A stretch of DNA of 15,179 bases from Synergistaceae bacterium (GTDB lineage: Bacteria > Synergistota > Synergistia > Synergistales > Aminobacteriaceae), in NCBI GenBank assembly GCA_022837505.1, contig JALHFZ010000051.1, positions 1-15,179 of the forward strand. Direction: 5' to 3'. Below, piece by piece: positions 1 through 6,625 of this stretch (position 1 is its first letter; the number at the start of each line of letters is the position of its first letter). The translations under genes and the position numbers were made by a program. The notes under the pieces were generated by a model. That model was given only the letters and a program-made list of their open reading frames with translations. It was not told where the DNA came from and did no database searches.

Positions 1-1
1 C

Positions 2-820
2 ATCCTGGGACTTGTCCCCTCCCCTCCGGGGATCGTCACCAGCGGCGAAATCCTCTTTTCCGGACAGGACCTCCTCGCCCTTTCCGAAAAGGAGATGAAG
101 AAAATACGGGGCAACCGGATTTCCATGATCTTTCAGGACCCCATGACCTCTCTGAACCCCGTGGTGACCGTAGGAGTGCAGATCTCCGAGGCCCTCGTGG
201 CCCATCAGAACCTCTCGGAGGAAGATGCCAGGAAAAAAGCCATGGAGATGCTCGAAAAAGTGCAGATCCCCGGGGCCCGCTTCCGGGAATACCCCCACGA
301 GTTCAGCGGGGGCATGCGCCAGAGGGTGGTCATCGCCATGGCCCTCGCCTGCAACCCCGCCCTCATCATCGCCGACGAGCCCACCACAGCCCTCGACGTG
401 ACCATCCAGGCCCAGGTCCTCGAGCTCATGCGGACCCTGAAGGAGGAGTTCTCCACCGCCATGATCATGATCACCCACGATCTCGGCGTTGTGGGGGAGG
501 TCTGCGACCACGTGGCGGTCATGTACGCCGGGCGGATTGTGGAGACGGGCACGCTGCAGCAGATCTTCGGCGATGGGAAGCACCCCTACACCATCGGGCT
601 TTTCCGGTGCATCCCCGATATCGAGGAGGAGGCCGGCACCATCAACCCCATCGAGGGGCTCATGCCCGAACCCCTCGACCTGCCCCGGGGGTGCGCCTTT
701 CACCCCCGCTGCCCCCGGTGCATGGACGTGTGCCGCACAGTTATTCCCTCCGTATGGGAAGAAGACGGCCATAAGGTGATGTGCCATCTCTACGGAACCG
801 GAGGTGGAATCCGTGGCTGA
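2..820 (+). CDS. dppD: Dipeptide/oligopeptide ABC transporter ATP-binding protein DppD (5' partial)
   Basis: ATPase subunit of a Dpp/Opp-type peptide importer, acting on the cytoplasmic face of the membrane as a heterodimer with DppF. The open frame runs in from the left edge, so the N-terminus and Walker A are missing; the first residues (ILGLVPSPPG) are those that normally follow Walker A. About 272 residues are visible. Seen in order: the Q-loop (SMIFQDPMTSLNP), the ABC signature (EFSGGMRQRVVIAMAL), Walker B (LIIADEPTTALD), the H-loop (MITHDLGVV), and the C-terminal oligo_HPY region typical of peptide importers (HPYTIGLF, then GCAFHPRCPRC). The stop overlaps the start of the next ATPase gene by 8 bp, so the two are co-translated. 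Permease and binding-protein genes probably lie upstream, outside the window. The family is secure; the exact substrate is not readable. Confidence 0.93.
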   Translation: MLGLVPSPPGIVTSGEILFSGQDLLALSEKEMKKIRGNRISMIFQDPMTSLNPVVTVGVQISEALVAHQNLSEEDARKKAMEMLEKVQIPGARFREYPHEFSGGMRQRVVIAMALACNPALIIADEPTTALDVTIQAQVLELMRTLKEEFSTAMIMITHDLGVVGEVCDHVAVMYAGRIVETGTLQQIFGDGKHPYTIGLFRCIPDIEEEAGTINPIEGLMPEPLDLPRGCAFHPRCPRCMDVCRTVIPSVWEEDGHKVMCHLYGTGGGIRG

Positions 821-1773
821 TCTCATCCGGGCAGAAAACCTGGTCAAGCATTTTTCCGTCGCCGCGGGAAAGGTCCACGCCGTGGACGGAATCGACCTGT
901 CCATCCGGGAGGGGGAAACCCTCGGGCTTGTGGGAGAGTCGGGGTGCGGCAAGTCCACCACCGGCCGCCTCCTGATCCGGCTCATCGAGGCTACCTCGGG
1001 AAGAATTCTCTACCGGGGAGAGGACATCGCCTCCATGGACAGGAAGAAGCTTCACAATATCCGCAAGGAAGTGCAGATCATCTTCCAGGACCCTTTCTCC
1101 TCCCTCGACCCCCGGAAGAGCATCGGCGAAACCGTGGGCAAACCCCTCGAGATCTTCGGCCTGGGGAATAAAAAAGAGCGGGAGGAGCAGGTGGCGGGAG
1201 GAGCAGGTGGATATCCTCATGGAGAAGGTCGGGCTGAGCCCCCGGCTCTACTACAAATACCCCCACGAGCTCGACGGCGGACGGCGCCAGCGGGTGGGGA
1301 TCGCCCGGGCCCTCTCCCTCTCCCCCCGGTTCATCGTCTGCGACGAACCCGTCTCGGCCCTGGATGTCTCCATACAGGCCCAGATACTGAACCTTCTGCA
1401 GGAGCTTCAGAAGACCATGAAGCTCACCTATCTCTTCGTCTCCCACGACCTCTCGGTGGTGAAGCACATCAGCGACCGCATCGCCGTGATGTACCTCGGC
1501 AAGATCGTGGAGTCCGCCCCCGCGGCGGAGCTCTTCCGGGAGACCCTGCACCCCTACTCGAAGGCCCTGCTCGCGGCGGTGCCTATCCCCAAGCTCAACC
1601 GGAAGCGGGAGAAGTTCATCCTCAGCGGCAGCGTTCCCAGCCCCATCAACCCCCCCTCGGGGTGCCGCTTCCACACCCGCTGCCCCTGGAAGACCGACAT
1701 CTGCACCCAGGCGGAACCCCGGCTCTACGACCGGGGAGGGGAGCACCTCGTGGCCTGCCACCTGGTGAAGTGA
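813..1773 (+). pseudogene. dppF: Peptide ABC transporter ATP-binding protein DppF, frame-broken by a 16-bp tandem duplication
   Basis: Second ATPase of the peptide importer. The chosen GTG start at 813 has GGAGGTGG 7 nt upstream. The first 127 codons are normal, with Walker A (GLVGESGCGKST, residues 38-49) and the Q-loop (IIFQDPFSSLDPR). The frame then shifts at a perfect 16-bp tandem duplication (1178-1209). The rest of the protein continues in another frame from about 1207: signature ELDGGRRQRVGIARAL, Walker B FIVCDEPVSALD, H-loop FVSHDLSVV, and the HPY and Cys-rich tail. Removing one repeat copy gives exactly 314 residues with EEQVDILMEKVG across the join, a normal family length. As written, the original frame runs out of phase without a stop to 1793, ending on the ATGA that starts the next gene. 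The signature has Asp where LSGGQ has Ser, which I recall in some DppF relatives. It could be a true pseudogene, a phase-variable gene or an assembly error. Confidence 0.85.
1178..1209. repeat. Perfect 16-bp tandem duplication inside dppF
   Basis: The unit GCGGGAGGAGCAGGTG occurs twice head to tail (1178-1193 and 1194-1209). Sixteen is not a multiple of three, so the extra copy shifts the dppF frame by +1. The second copy also puts a GGAGGAG-like ribosome binding site just before a GTG (1207) in the downstream frame, which could allow weak independent translation of the C-terminal half. Confidence 0.95.
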
Positions 1774-1789
1774 CGAAAGGAGGAATATC

Positions 1790-3418
1790 ATGACCGTACA
1801 GTTTGATCCCCACTATTACCCCTATCCATCGAAAAGAAACATGGCCTATGCCTCCAGGGGGATGGTCTGCGCATCCCACCCCCTGGCGGCCCAGGCGGGG
1901 CTCGAGATATTGAAGAAGGGGGGGAACGCCGTTGACGCCGCCATTGCCACCGCCGCCGCCCTGACGGTGGTGGAGCCCACGGCCAACGGCATCGGCAGCG
2001 ATGCCTTCGCCCTCCTCTGGAAGGAGGGGAGGCTGCTGGGGTACAACGCCAGCGGCCCCGCCCCCAGGGCCCTCTCCCTTGACCTGGCGGAGAGCAAGGG
2101 GTGGACGGCCCCCTCGGCGGGAGGGCATCTTCCCTCCTGCGGATGGGCACCGGCCACCGTTCCAGGCGCCCCCGCCGCATGGGCGGAGCTCACGGAGAAG
2201 CACGGACGGCTCTCCCTGGAGGAGAACCTCGCCCCGGCAGTCTTCCTCGCCCGGAACGGCCACGCCGTCTCGGTGACCACCGCCCACCACTGGAACCTCG
2301 CCTTCGAGAAATATCTGAAGGAGCAGGGGGAGGAGTTCCGCCCCTGGTTCGACACCTTCGCTCCCTCAGGGCGCACCCCCCGGGCCGGGGAGGTCTGGAG
2401 CTCCGAAGGGCATGCCCATACCCTCGAACTCATCGGCTCGACCAAGGCCCGGGCCTTCTACGAAGGGGAGATCGCCGACAGGATCCTCGCCGCCGCCCGG
2501 AGGACGGGAGGGTATTTCACCGCTTCGGACCTCGGAAACTTCAGGCCTGAATGGGTGGAGCCCCTCGGGGTAAACTACAAGGGGTACGACGTCTGGGAGA
2601 TCCCCCCCAACGGCCAGGGGATCGTGGCCCTGATCGCCCTCTCCGTCCTTCGGGGGTTCGAATTCTCCTCCCATGACGACCCTCTGGTCATCCACCGGCA
2701 GATCGAGGCCATCAAGATGGGCTTCGCCGACGCCCACCGCTACGTGGCCGATACTCGATTCGCCTCCGTACCGACACAGGAGCTTCTCGCCAGAGAGTAC
2801 GCCGATTCCCGACGCGCCGAGCTGAAGGAGCGGGCGGAGGACCGCCGGGCGGGCAGCCCCCTTCCGGGAGGGACGGTCTATCTGGCCGCCGCCGACGGCG
2901 AGGGGAATATGATCTCCTACATTCAGAGCAACTACATGGGGTTCGGCTGCGGTGTGGTCATCCCCGATACGGGCATCGCTTTGAACAACCGGGGGCACTG
3001 CTTCTCCCTCACGGCCGGGCACCCCAATGTCCTCGAACCGGGGAAGCGCCCCTACAACACCATCATCCCTGCCTTCCTCACGAAGGAGGGCAAGCCCGTG
3101 GGTCCCTTCGGCGTCATGGGAGGGTTCATGCAGCCCCAGGGGCATGTCCAGATGGTCATGAACACCGTGGACTTCGAAATGAACCCCCAGCAGGCCCTGG
3201 ACGCCCCCCGCTGGCAGTGGATGGGGGGAATGAACGTCTCCGTGGAGCCGGGCTTCTCTCCCGCCGTCGCCCAGAGCCTCCACCGGAAGGGGCACGCCGT
3301 GAAGTTCGAGCTCGAGTCGAACTCCTTCGGCAGGGGAGAAATCATCTGGAAAACTCCCGAGGGCACCCTGGCGGGAGGTACGGAATCCCGCACCGACGGC
3401 TGCGTCGCCGTCTGGTAG
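1790..3418 (+). CDS. ggt: Gamma-glutamyltransferase / glutathione hydrolase family protein, YwrD-like
   Basis: An N-terminal-nucleophile hydrolase precursor of 542 residues, near the family's usual length. Members self-cleave into two subunits and then remove or transfer the gamma-glutamyl group of glutathione or gamma-glutamyl peptides. The N-terminal part carries the family pattern (GMVCASHPLAAQAGLEILKKGGNAVDAAIA). The expected cleavage point and nucleophile is Thr362 in GGTVYLAAAD, followed by GNMISYIQSNYMGFG, a form I associate with B. subtilis YwrD rather than the classic TTHYS form. A later glycine-rich stretch (GVMGGFMQPQGHVQ) is also typical. There is no clear signal peptide, so a cytoplasmic site is likely. 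The ATG has AAAGGAGG 6-7 nt upstream and lies 16 nt after dppF, making it the last gene of the peptide-import operon. This suggests processing of imported gamma-glutamyl peptides. Transferase versus hydrolase activity cannot be decided. Confidence 0.9.
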   Translation: MTVQFDPHYYPYPSKRNMAYASRGMVCASHPLAAQAGLEILKKGGNAVDAAIATAAALTVVEPTANGIGSDAFALLWKEGRLLGYNASGPAPRALSLDLAESKGWTAPSAGGHLPSCGWAPATVPGAPAAWAELTEKHGRLSLEENLAPAVFLARNGHAVSVTTAHHWNLAFEKYLKEQGEEFRPWFDTFAPSGRTPRAGEVWSSEGHAHTLELIGSTKARAFYEGEIADRILAAARRTGGYFTASDLGNFRPEWVEPLGVNYKGYDVWEIPPNGQGIVALIALSVLRGFEFSSHDDPLVIHRQIEAIKMGFADAHRYVADTRFASVPTQELLAREYADSRRAELKERAEDRRAGSPLPGGTVYLAAADGEGNMISYIQSNYMGFGCGVVIPDTGIALNNRGHCFSLTAGHPNVLEPGKRPYNTIIPAFLTKEGKPVGPFGVMGGFMQPQGHVQMVMNTVDFEMNPQQALDAPRWQWMGGMNVSVEPGFSPAVAQSLHRKGHAVKFELESNSFGRGEIIWKTPEGTLAGGTESRTDGCVAVW

Positions 3419-3425
3419 GGGGTTT

Positions 3426-3554
3426 TTGCTCTCCCACGAGGAGATCGAGCATGAATCCTGGTTCTCCGAATTTCTGGGAGAAGGCCCTTCGGGGCATTTC
3501 ATGAGAAGGGGAGAAACATCCCCCTGCGTGCGCCCCTTCATGCCGTCAGTCTGA
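3426..3554 (+). other. Possible short ORF or gene remnant between ggt and its terminator
   Basis: An open frame (TTG start or no proper start) reads LSHEEIEHESWFSEFLGEGP and continues to a TGA at 3552-3554, 17 nt before the terminator stem. Its composition is protein-like, but I do not recognise it and there is no good ribosome binding site. It may be the end of a decayed gene or chance in GC-rich DNA. The rest of the 466-nt gap between ggt and pheA holds the terminator, a minus-strand remnant and the pheA promoter region. Confidence 0.15.
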
Positions 3555-3570
3555 GGTCAATTTACGCGGA

Positions 3571-3607
3571 AGAGGGGCCCGGCGTGAGCCGGGCCCCTCT
3601 TTTTAAA
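3571..3607 (+). terminator. Rho-independent terminator of the dpp-ggt operon
   Basis: A perfect 13-bp stem (AGAGGGGCCCGGC / GCCGGGCCCCTCT) with a GTGA loop is followed by TTTT, AAAAG and a seven-T run. There is no T-run on the other side, so it acts on + strand transcripts. It lies about 150 nt after the ggt stop. Confidence 0.92.
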
Positions 3608-3615
3608 AGTTTTTT

Positions 3616-3825
3616 TCAGTCTCCCGCCGGTGAGAAGAGGGATCGTCTTCCGAAAGCTATGGCAAGCATGTCCGTAAGAATGGCTTGACCGATCTCTCTT
3701 CGTCCCGCCCCCGGGCCGATGATGGTGATGTTCAGCAGAGTGTCCGCATGCCCTTTTCCGTCCCGTCCGAAGAATGAATTGCAGAGATATCCAGCCCCTT
3801 GTCTGTCTTCGAGGTGTGGTACCAT
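3616..3825 (-). pseudogene. Possible remnant of a homoserine-dehydrogenase-like gene (C-terminal piece)
   Basis: A 69-codon frame on the minus strand reads from ATG at 3825 to TGA at 3616. Its centre, LNITIIGPGAGRREIGQAIL followed by TDMLAIAFGR, resembles the stretch near the end of the homoserine dehydrogenase catalytic domain (GPGAG, a few residues, then an A..V..D.. helix). An in-frame stop lies 11 codons upstream of the ATG, so no N-terminal domain is attached. The upstream sequence gives no convincing ribosome binding site. Codon third positions are less GC-biased than in the neighbours, which fits decay. Homology is judged from memory of the motif only. An intact small gene of unknown function or a chance frame remains possible. 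Confidence 0.3.
3799..3825 (+). promoter_or_regulatory. Possible pheA promoter
   Basis: TTGTCT (3799-3804) and TACCAT (3820-3825) are 15 nt apart. The second is preceded by TGG, giving an extended -10 element. The position suits the pheA start at 3885, but the spacing is short and both boxes are imperfect. Confidence 0.3.
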
Positions 3826-3884
3826 AGTTCCAATCTTTTTTGGAGATCAGCAGGGCAGGAAAGGGAGAAAAGGAGAGTGTTTTC

Positions 3885-4952
3885 ATGGATAGAGAAAAGC
3901 TTGGGGAGTACAGAAAGAGAATCGATGGCATTGACGGAGAGATAGCTCGTCTCGTCGCCGAGAGGGCGGAGACGGCCCGGGAGATCGGCCGGGCGAAGGG
4001 GGGCTCACCGGTCTACGACCCCGCCAGGGAGAATGCTGTCCTCACCCGTGCCCGGGCATGTTGTCCCGGTGAGGACGGAGACGGGGTGGAGCGGATTTTT
4101 CGAGAACTCATCTCCCTGTGCCGGAGCGTGCAGTTTCCCCCCCGGGTGGCCTTTCTCGGGCCCGAGGGGTCCTTCTCCCATGAGGGGGTGCTGGCGGCCT
4201 TCGGAGGTTCCGTGGAGCTTCTCCCCTGCCCGTCCTTTCCCGAGGTCTTCCGGAGTGTGGAGAAGGGGTCGGCCTCCTTTGGAATTCTTCCGGCGGAGAA
4301 CTCCATCGAGGGGACGGTCCTTCCGACCATGGACGCCTTCGTCACGGCGGAGAAGGACATCTCCATCCAGAACGAAGTCTCCCTTCCGGTGCATCATGTT
4401 TTGGCCTCGGCGGGATCATCCCTGAAGGAGATAGGGGAGGTGCTCTCCCACCCCCAGGCCCTCGGGCAGTGCCGGGAGTGGCTTCAGAGAAACCTCCCCC
4501 TGGCGGAGCAGATCCCCATGGGGAGCACAAGCGCCGCCGCCCTGGCCTCAGTCGGCCGGCCGGAACGAGCGGCAGTCTGCAGCACCCTGGCCGCGAAGAA
4601 CAATGGATTGAATGTTTTGGGAGAAAAAATTCAGGACCGGGGAGGAAACACCACCCGCTTCTGGGTGGTCGGGCGGGGGAAGGCCGCGCCGGGAGAGCGG
4701 AACAAGACATCCTTCCTTTTCAACGTGGAACATCGGCCGGGGCATCTCTTCTCCGCCCTTCAGCCCCTGTACGACAACGGTCTGAACCTCACCCACATCC
4801 AGTCCAGGCCGCTGTCGGGAAGCTCCTTCGAATATTATTTCTTCATCGACGTGGAGGGGCACATAGAGGACGAACCCGTCAGACGAGCGCTGGAGACCAT
4901 GGCCGGGAGGACGGTATTTCTTCGGGTTCTCGGCTCCTATCCGTGCCGCTGA
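3885..4952 (+). CDS. pheA: Bifunctional chorismate mutase / prephenate dehydratase (P-protein)
   Basis: Converts chorismate to prephenate and then to phenylpyruvate, the committed branch to phenylalanine, in the cytoplasm. The 355 residues show three domains. An AroQ-type chorismate mutase covers about 1-82 (YRKRIDGIDGEIARLV, with AEPAR-like VYDPAREN at 43-50). The prephenate dehydratase covers about 87-265 (VAFLGPEGSFSHEG, ENSIEG, and the catalytic TRF at 257-259). A C-terminal ACT domain covers about 275-352, with RPGHLF and QSRP (306-309) at the positions of the Phe-binding GALH and ESRP motifs, so feedback inhibition by Phe is expected although neither motif is canonical. ATG at 3885 has AAAGGAGAG about 9 nt upstream; an in-frame extension to 3840 has no such signal. 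The last 74 bp overlap the end of aroK on the other strand. Confidence 0.95.
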   Translation: MDREKLGEYRKRIDGIDGEIARLVAERAETAREIGRAKGGSPVYDPARENAVLTRARACCPGEDGDGVERIFRELISLCRSVQFPPRVAFLGPEGSFSHEGVLAAFGGSVELLPCPSFPEVFRSVEKGSASFGILPAENSIEGTVLPTMDAFVTAEKDISIQNEVSLPVHHVLASAGSSLKEIGEVLSHPQALGQCREWLQRNLPLAEQIPMGSTSAAALASVGRPERAAVCSTLAAKNNGLNVLGEKIQDRGGNTTRFWVVGRGKAAPGERNKTSFLFNVEHRPGHLFSALQPLYDNGLNLTHIQSRPLSGSSFEYYFFIDVEGHIEDEPVRRALETMAGRTVFLRVLGSYPCR

Positions 4953-5460
4953 GGGAAGATCCTTCCCGAAGATCCCTCAGGATGCGGTCCGCCACGGAGG
5001 AGATGGTGAATTCGTCCGTGGCGACCCGGATATGGCAGAGGGCATAGGCTCCGCGCCTCTTCTCCATGAGGGCGGGGACGTTCCCTTTTTCGAGAAGAGG
5101 GCGGGGGCGCGTCTCGCCCCTTGCCCGGGCGAGGACCGTCTCGGGGCGGACGTCGAGGATGACGAGCCGGGCATGGCTGAGGATCATATTCCGGAGCTCC
5201 TCGTTCACCAGGGCTCCTCCCCCCAGGGAGACCACCTGCATTTTTCCCTTCAGGGCATCCGTCACGGCGGAATACTCCAGAGCCCGGAAGGCCGGCTCCC
5301 CCAGATGCTGGAAGATCTGGCCCACGGGCATCCCCGCCCGCTCTTCGATCATGTCGTCCGTGTCGATGAAGGTCCACCCCAGACGGGCGGACAGGCTCTT
5401 TCCCACGCTCGTCTTGCCCGAGCACATGAACCCTCCGAGGAAGATGCTTTTCTCAGTCAT
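4879..5460 (-). CDS. aroK: Shikimate kinase
   Basis: Phosphorylates shikimate to shikimate-3-phosphate with ATP. Visible are Walker A (GGFMCSGKT, residues 9-17, Lys16), the shikimate-binding acidic pair in FIDTDDMIEE (31-40), the Arg in EPAFRALE (Arg59), the LGGGAL loop (79-84), and a lid region with Arg residues (ETRPRPLLEKG). At 193 residues it is longer than the usual 160-175. The extra C-terminal tail is rich in Ser, Pro and Arg and is encoded opposite the end of pheA. Its start overlaps the stop of aroC by 8 bp (ATGACTGA) and has AGAGGTGG 7 nt upstream. It is the last gene of the aroA-aroC-aroK operon. No terminator is visible after it. Confidence 0.95.
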   Translation of the reverse strand: MTEKSIFLGGFMCSGKTSVGKSLSARLGWTFIDTDDMIEERAGMPVGQIFQHLGEPAFRALEYSAVTDALKGKMQVVSLGGGALVNEELRNMILSHARLVILDVRPETVLARARGETRPRPLLEKGNVPALMEKRRGAYALCHIRVATDEFTISSVADRILRDLREGSSLSGTDRSREPEEIPSSRPWSPALV

Positions 5461-6625
5461 GGATATTCCACCTCTCTGCCTCTCGCGAGTATGCTCTGAA
5501 CCTCTCCATAAGATCCTTCATCCGATCGCTTCCGAACTGCTCAGCCACGGCCGACCCGACGATCCAGGCCGTCATGGCCTCCGCCACCACGCAGGCGGCT
5601 GGGACGGCGCAGACATCGCTCCGTTCGCTGTGGGCCGGGGAGGCTTTCCCAACCCTCGTATCGTAGGAGGGAAGGCCCTGCTTCATGGTGGGGATGGGCT
5701 TCATGGCGGCCCGAATCAGAACGTCCCCTCCGGTGGTCATCCCCCCCTCGATCCCTCCGCACCGGTTTGTTTTTCGTGTCCAGCGGCCCTCCTCAACGGA
5801 GATGCCGTCGTGGACGAGCCTTCCTGGATGATCGGCGCTCTTGAAGCCGAGGCCGAATTCCACCCCCTTGATCCCCGGAACGGACAGAATGCCCTGGGCG
5901 AGCTTTCCGTCGAGCCGCCCGTCCCATTCGGTGAAGGTCCCGATCCCCGCAGGAAGGCCCGTCACGGAGAGAACGAAGGTCCCGCCCAGGCTGTTCCCCT
6001 CTGCAGCCGCCGAAGTAATCCGCTCCTTCAGTGCGGAGGCGTCCTCTTCCCGGGCGATCCCCATGTCCGAGGCGACAGCATGGCGCCACTCTTCCTCGGT
6101 CTCGGGCAGAGAGGCGAAGACCCCGCCGATGGATTCCACCGCGCTCCGGACGGTCACGCCGAGCTCTTCGAGGACCCGTGCGGCGAGGGCGCCCGCCAGG
6201 GTGCGGGGGGCGGTGGTCCGGGCGCTTGCCCGTTCGAGGACGTTCCGCATATCTTTATGGTCGAACTTGATCCCTCCGGCCAGATCGGCGTGCCCCGGAC
6301 GGGGGGCCGAGAGGGTTTTCATCTCCTCCCCTTCCGCCGTCAGGGTCCAGGGGTCCATGACCGGGCTCCATTTCTCCCACTCGGAGTTCCCCACGGAGAT
6401 GCCCACGGGCCCTCCGGTGGTCACCCCTCCCCGGACTCCTCCCCACAGGGTCAGCTCGTCCCCCTCGAGGGCCATTCTGCTCCCCCGGCCGAAGCCCCTC
6501 CGCCGGCGGGCGAGCAGGTCGGTCAGATGGTCCCGGGTGATTGTGAGCCCTGAGGGAAGGCCGTCCACGATCACGAGCAGGCCCCGGCCGTGGGATTCGC
6601 CGCTCGTGAGAAACCGCCAGCTCAT
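5453..6625 (-). CDS. aroC: Chorismate synthase
   Basis: Converts EPSP to chorismate using reduced FMN. From the ATG at 6625 the protein has 390 residues, normal for the family. It begins MSWRFLTSGESHGRGL and carries the signatures GHADLAGGIKFDHKDMRNVL, ERASARTTAPRTLAG, GGIEGGMTTGGDVLIRAAMK and RSDVCAVPAACVVAEAM. The second signature has Thr where ERASARETA is usual. The longer frame upstream of 6625 is out-of-frame aroA sequence and was not used. The start overlaps the aroA stop as ATGA, and the ribosome binding site is weak, so translation probably depends on coupling to aroA. Confidence 0.96.
   Translation of the reverse strand: MSWRFLTSGESHGRGLLVIVDGLPSGLTITRDHLTDLLARRRRGFGRGSRMALEGDELTLWGGVRGGVTTGGPVGISVGNSEWEKWSPVMDPWTLTAEGEEMKTLSAPRPGHADLAGGIKFDHKDMRNVLERASARTTAPRTLAGALAARVLEELGVTVRSAVESIGGVFASLPETEEEWRHAVASDMGIAREEDASALKERITSAAAEGNSLGGTFVLSVTGLPAGIGTFTEWDGRLDGKLAQGILSVPGIKGVEFGLGFKSADHPGRLVHDGISVEEGRWTRKTNRCGGIEGGMTTGGDVLIRAAMKPIPTMKQGLPSYDTRVGKASPAHSERSDVCAVPAACVVAEAMTAWIVGSAVAEQFGSDRMKDLMERFRAYSREAERWNIHD

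Noticed and set aside
2366..3541. A 391-codon minus-strand frame opposite ggt
   Set aside because: Same shadow effect; the + strand product has the family motifs including the nucleophile Thr.
3557..3931. 124-codon minus-strand frame across the terminator and the pheA start
   Set aside because: It reads through the terminator stem, overlaps the pheA start, and has a low-complexity translation.
5066..6553. A 495-codon open frame on the + strand opposite aroC and aroK
   Set aside because: It is a shadow of high-GC coding DNA. The minus strand carries clear chorismate synthase and shikimate kinase motifs, and the + frame has Arg/Pro/Gly-rich, featureless sequence.
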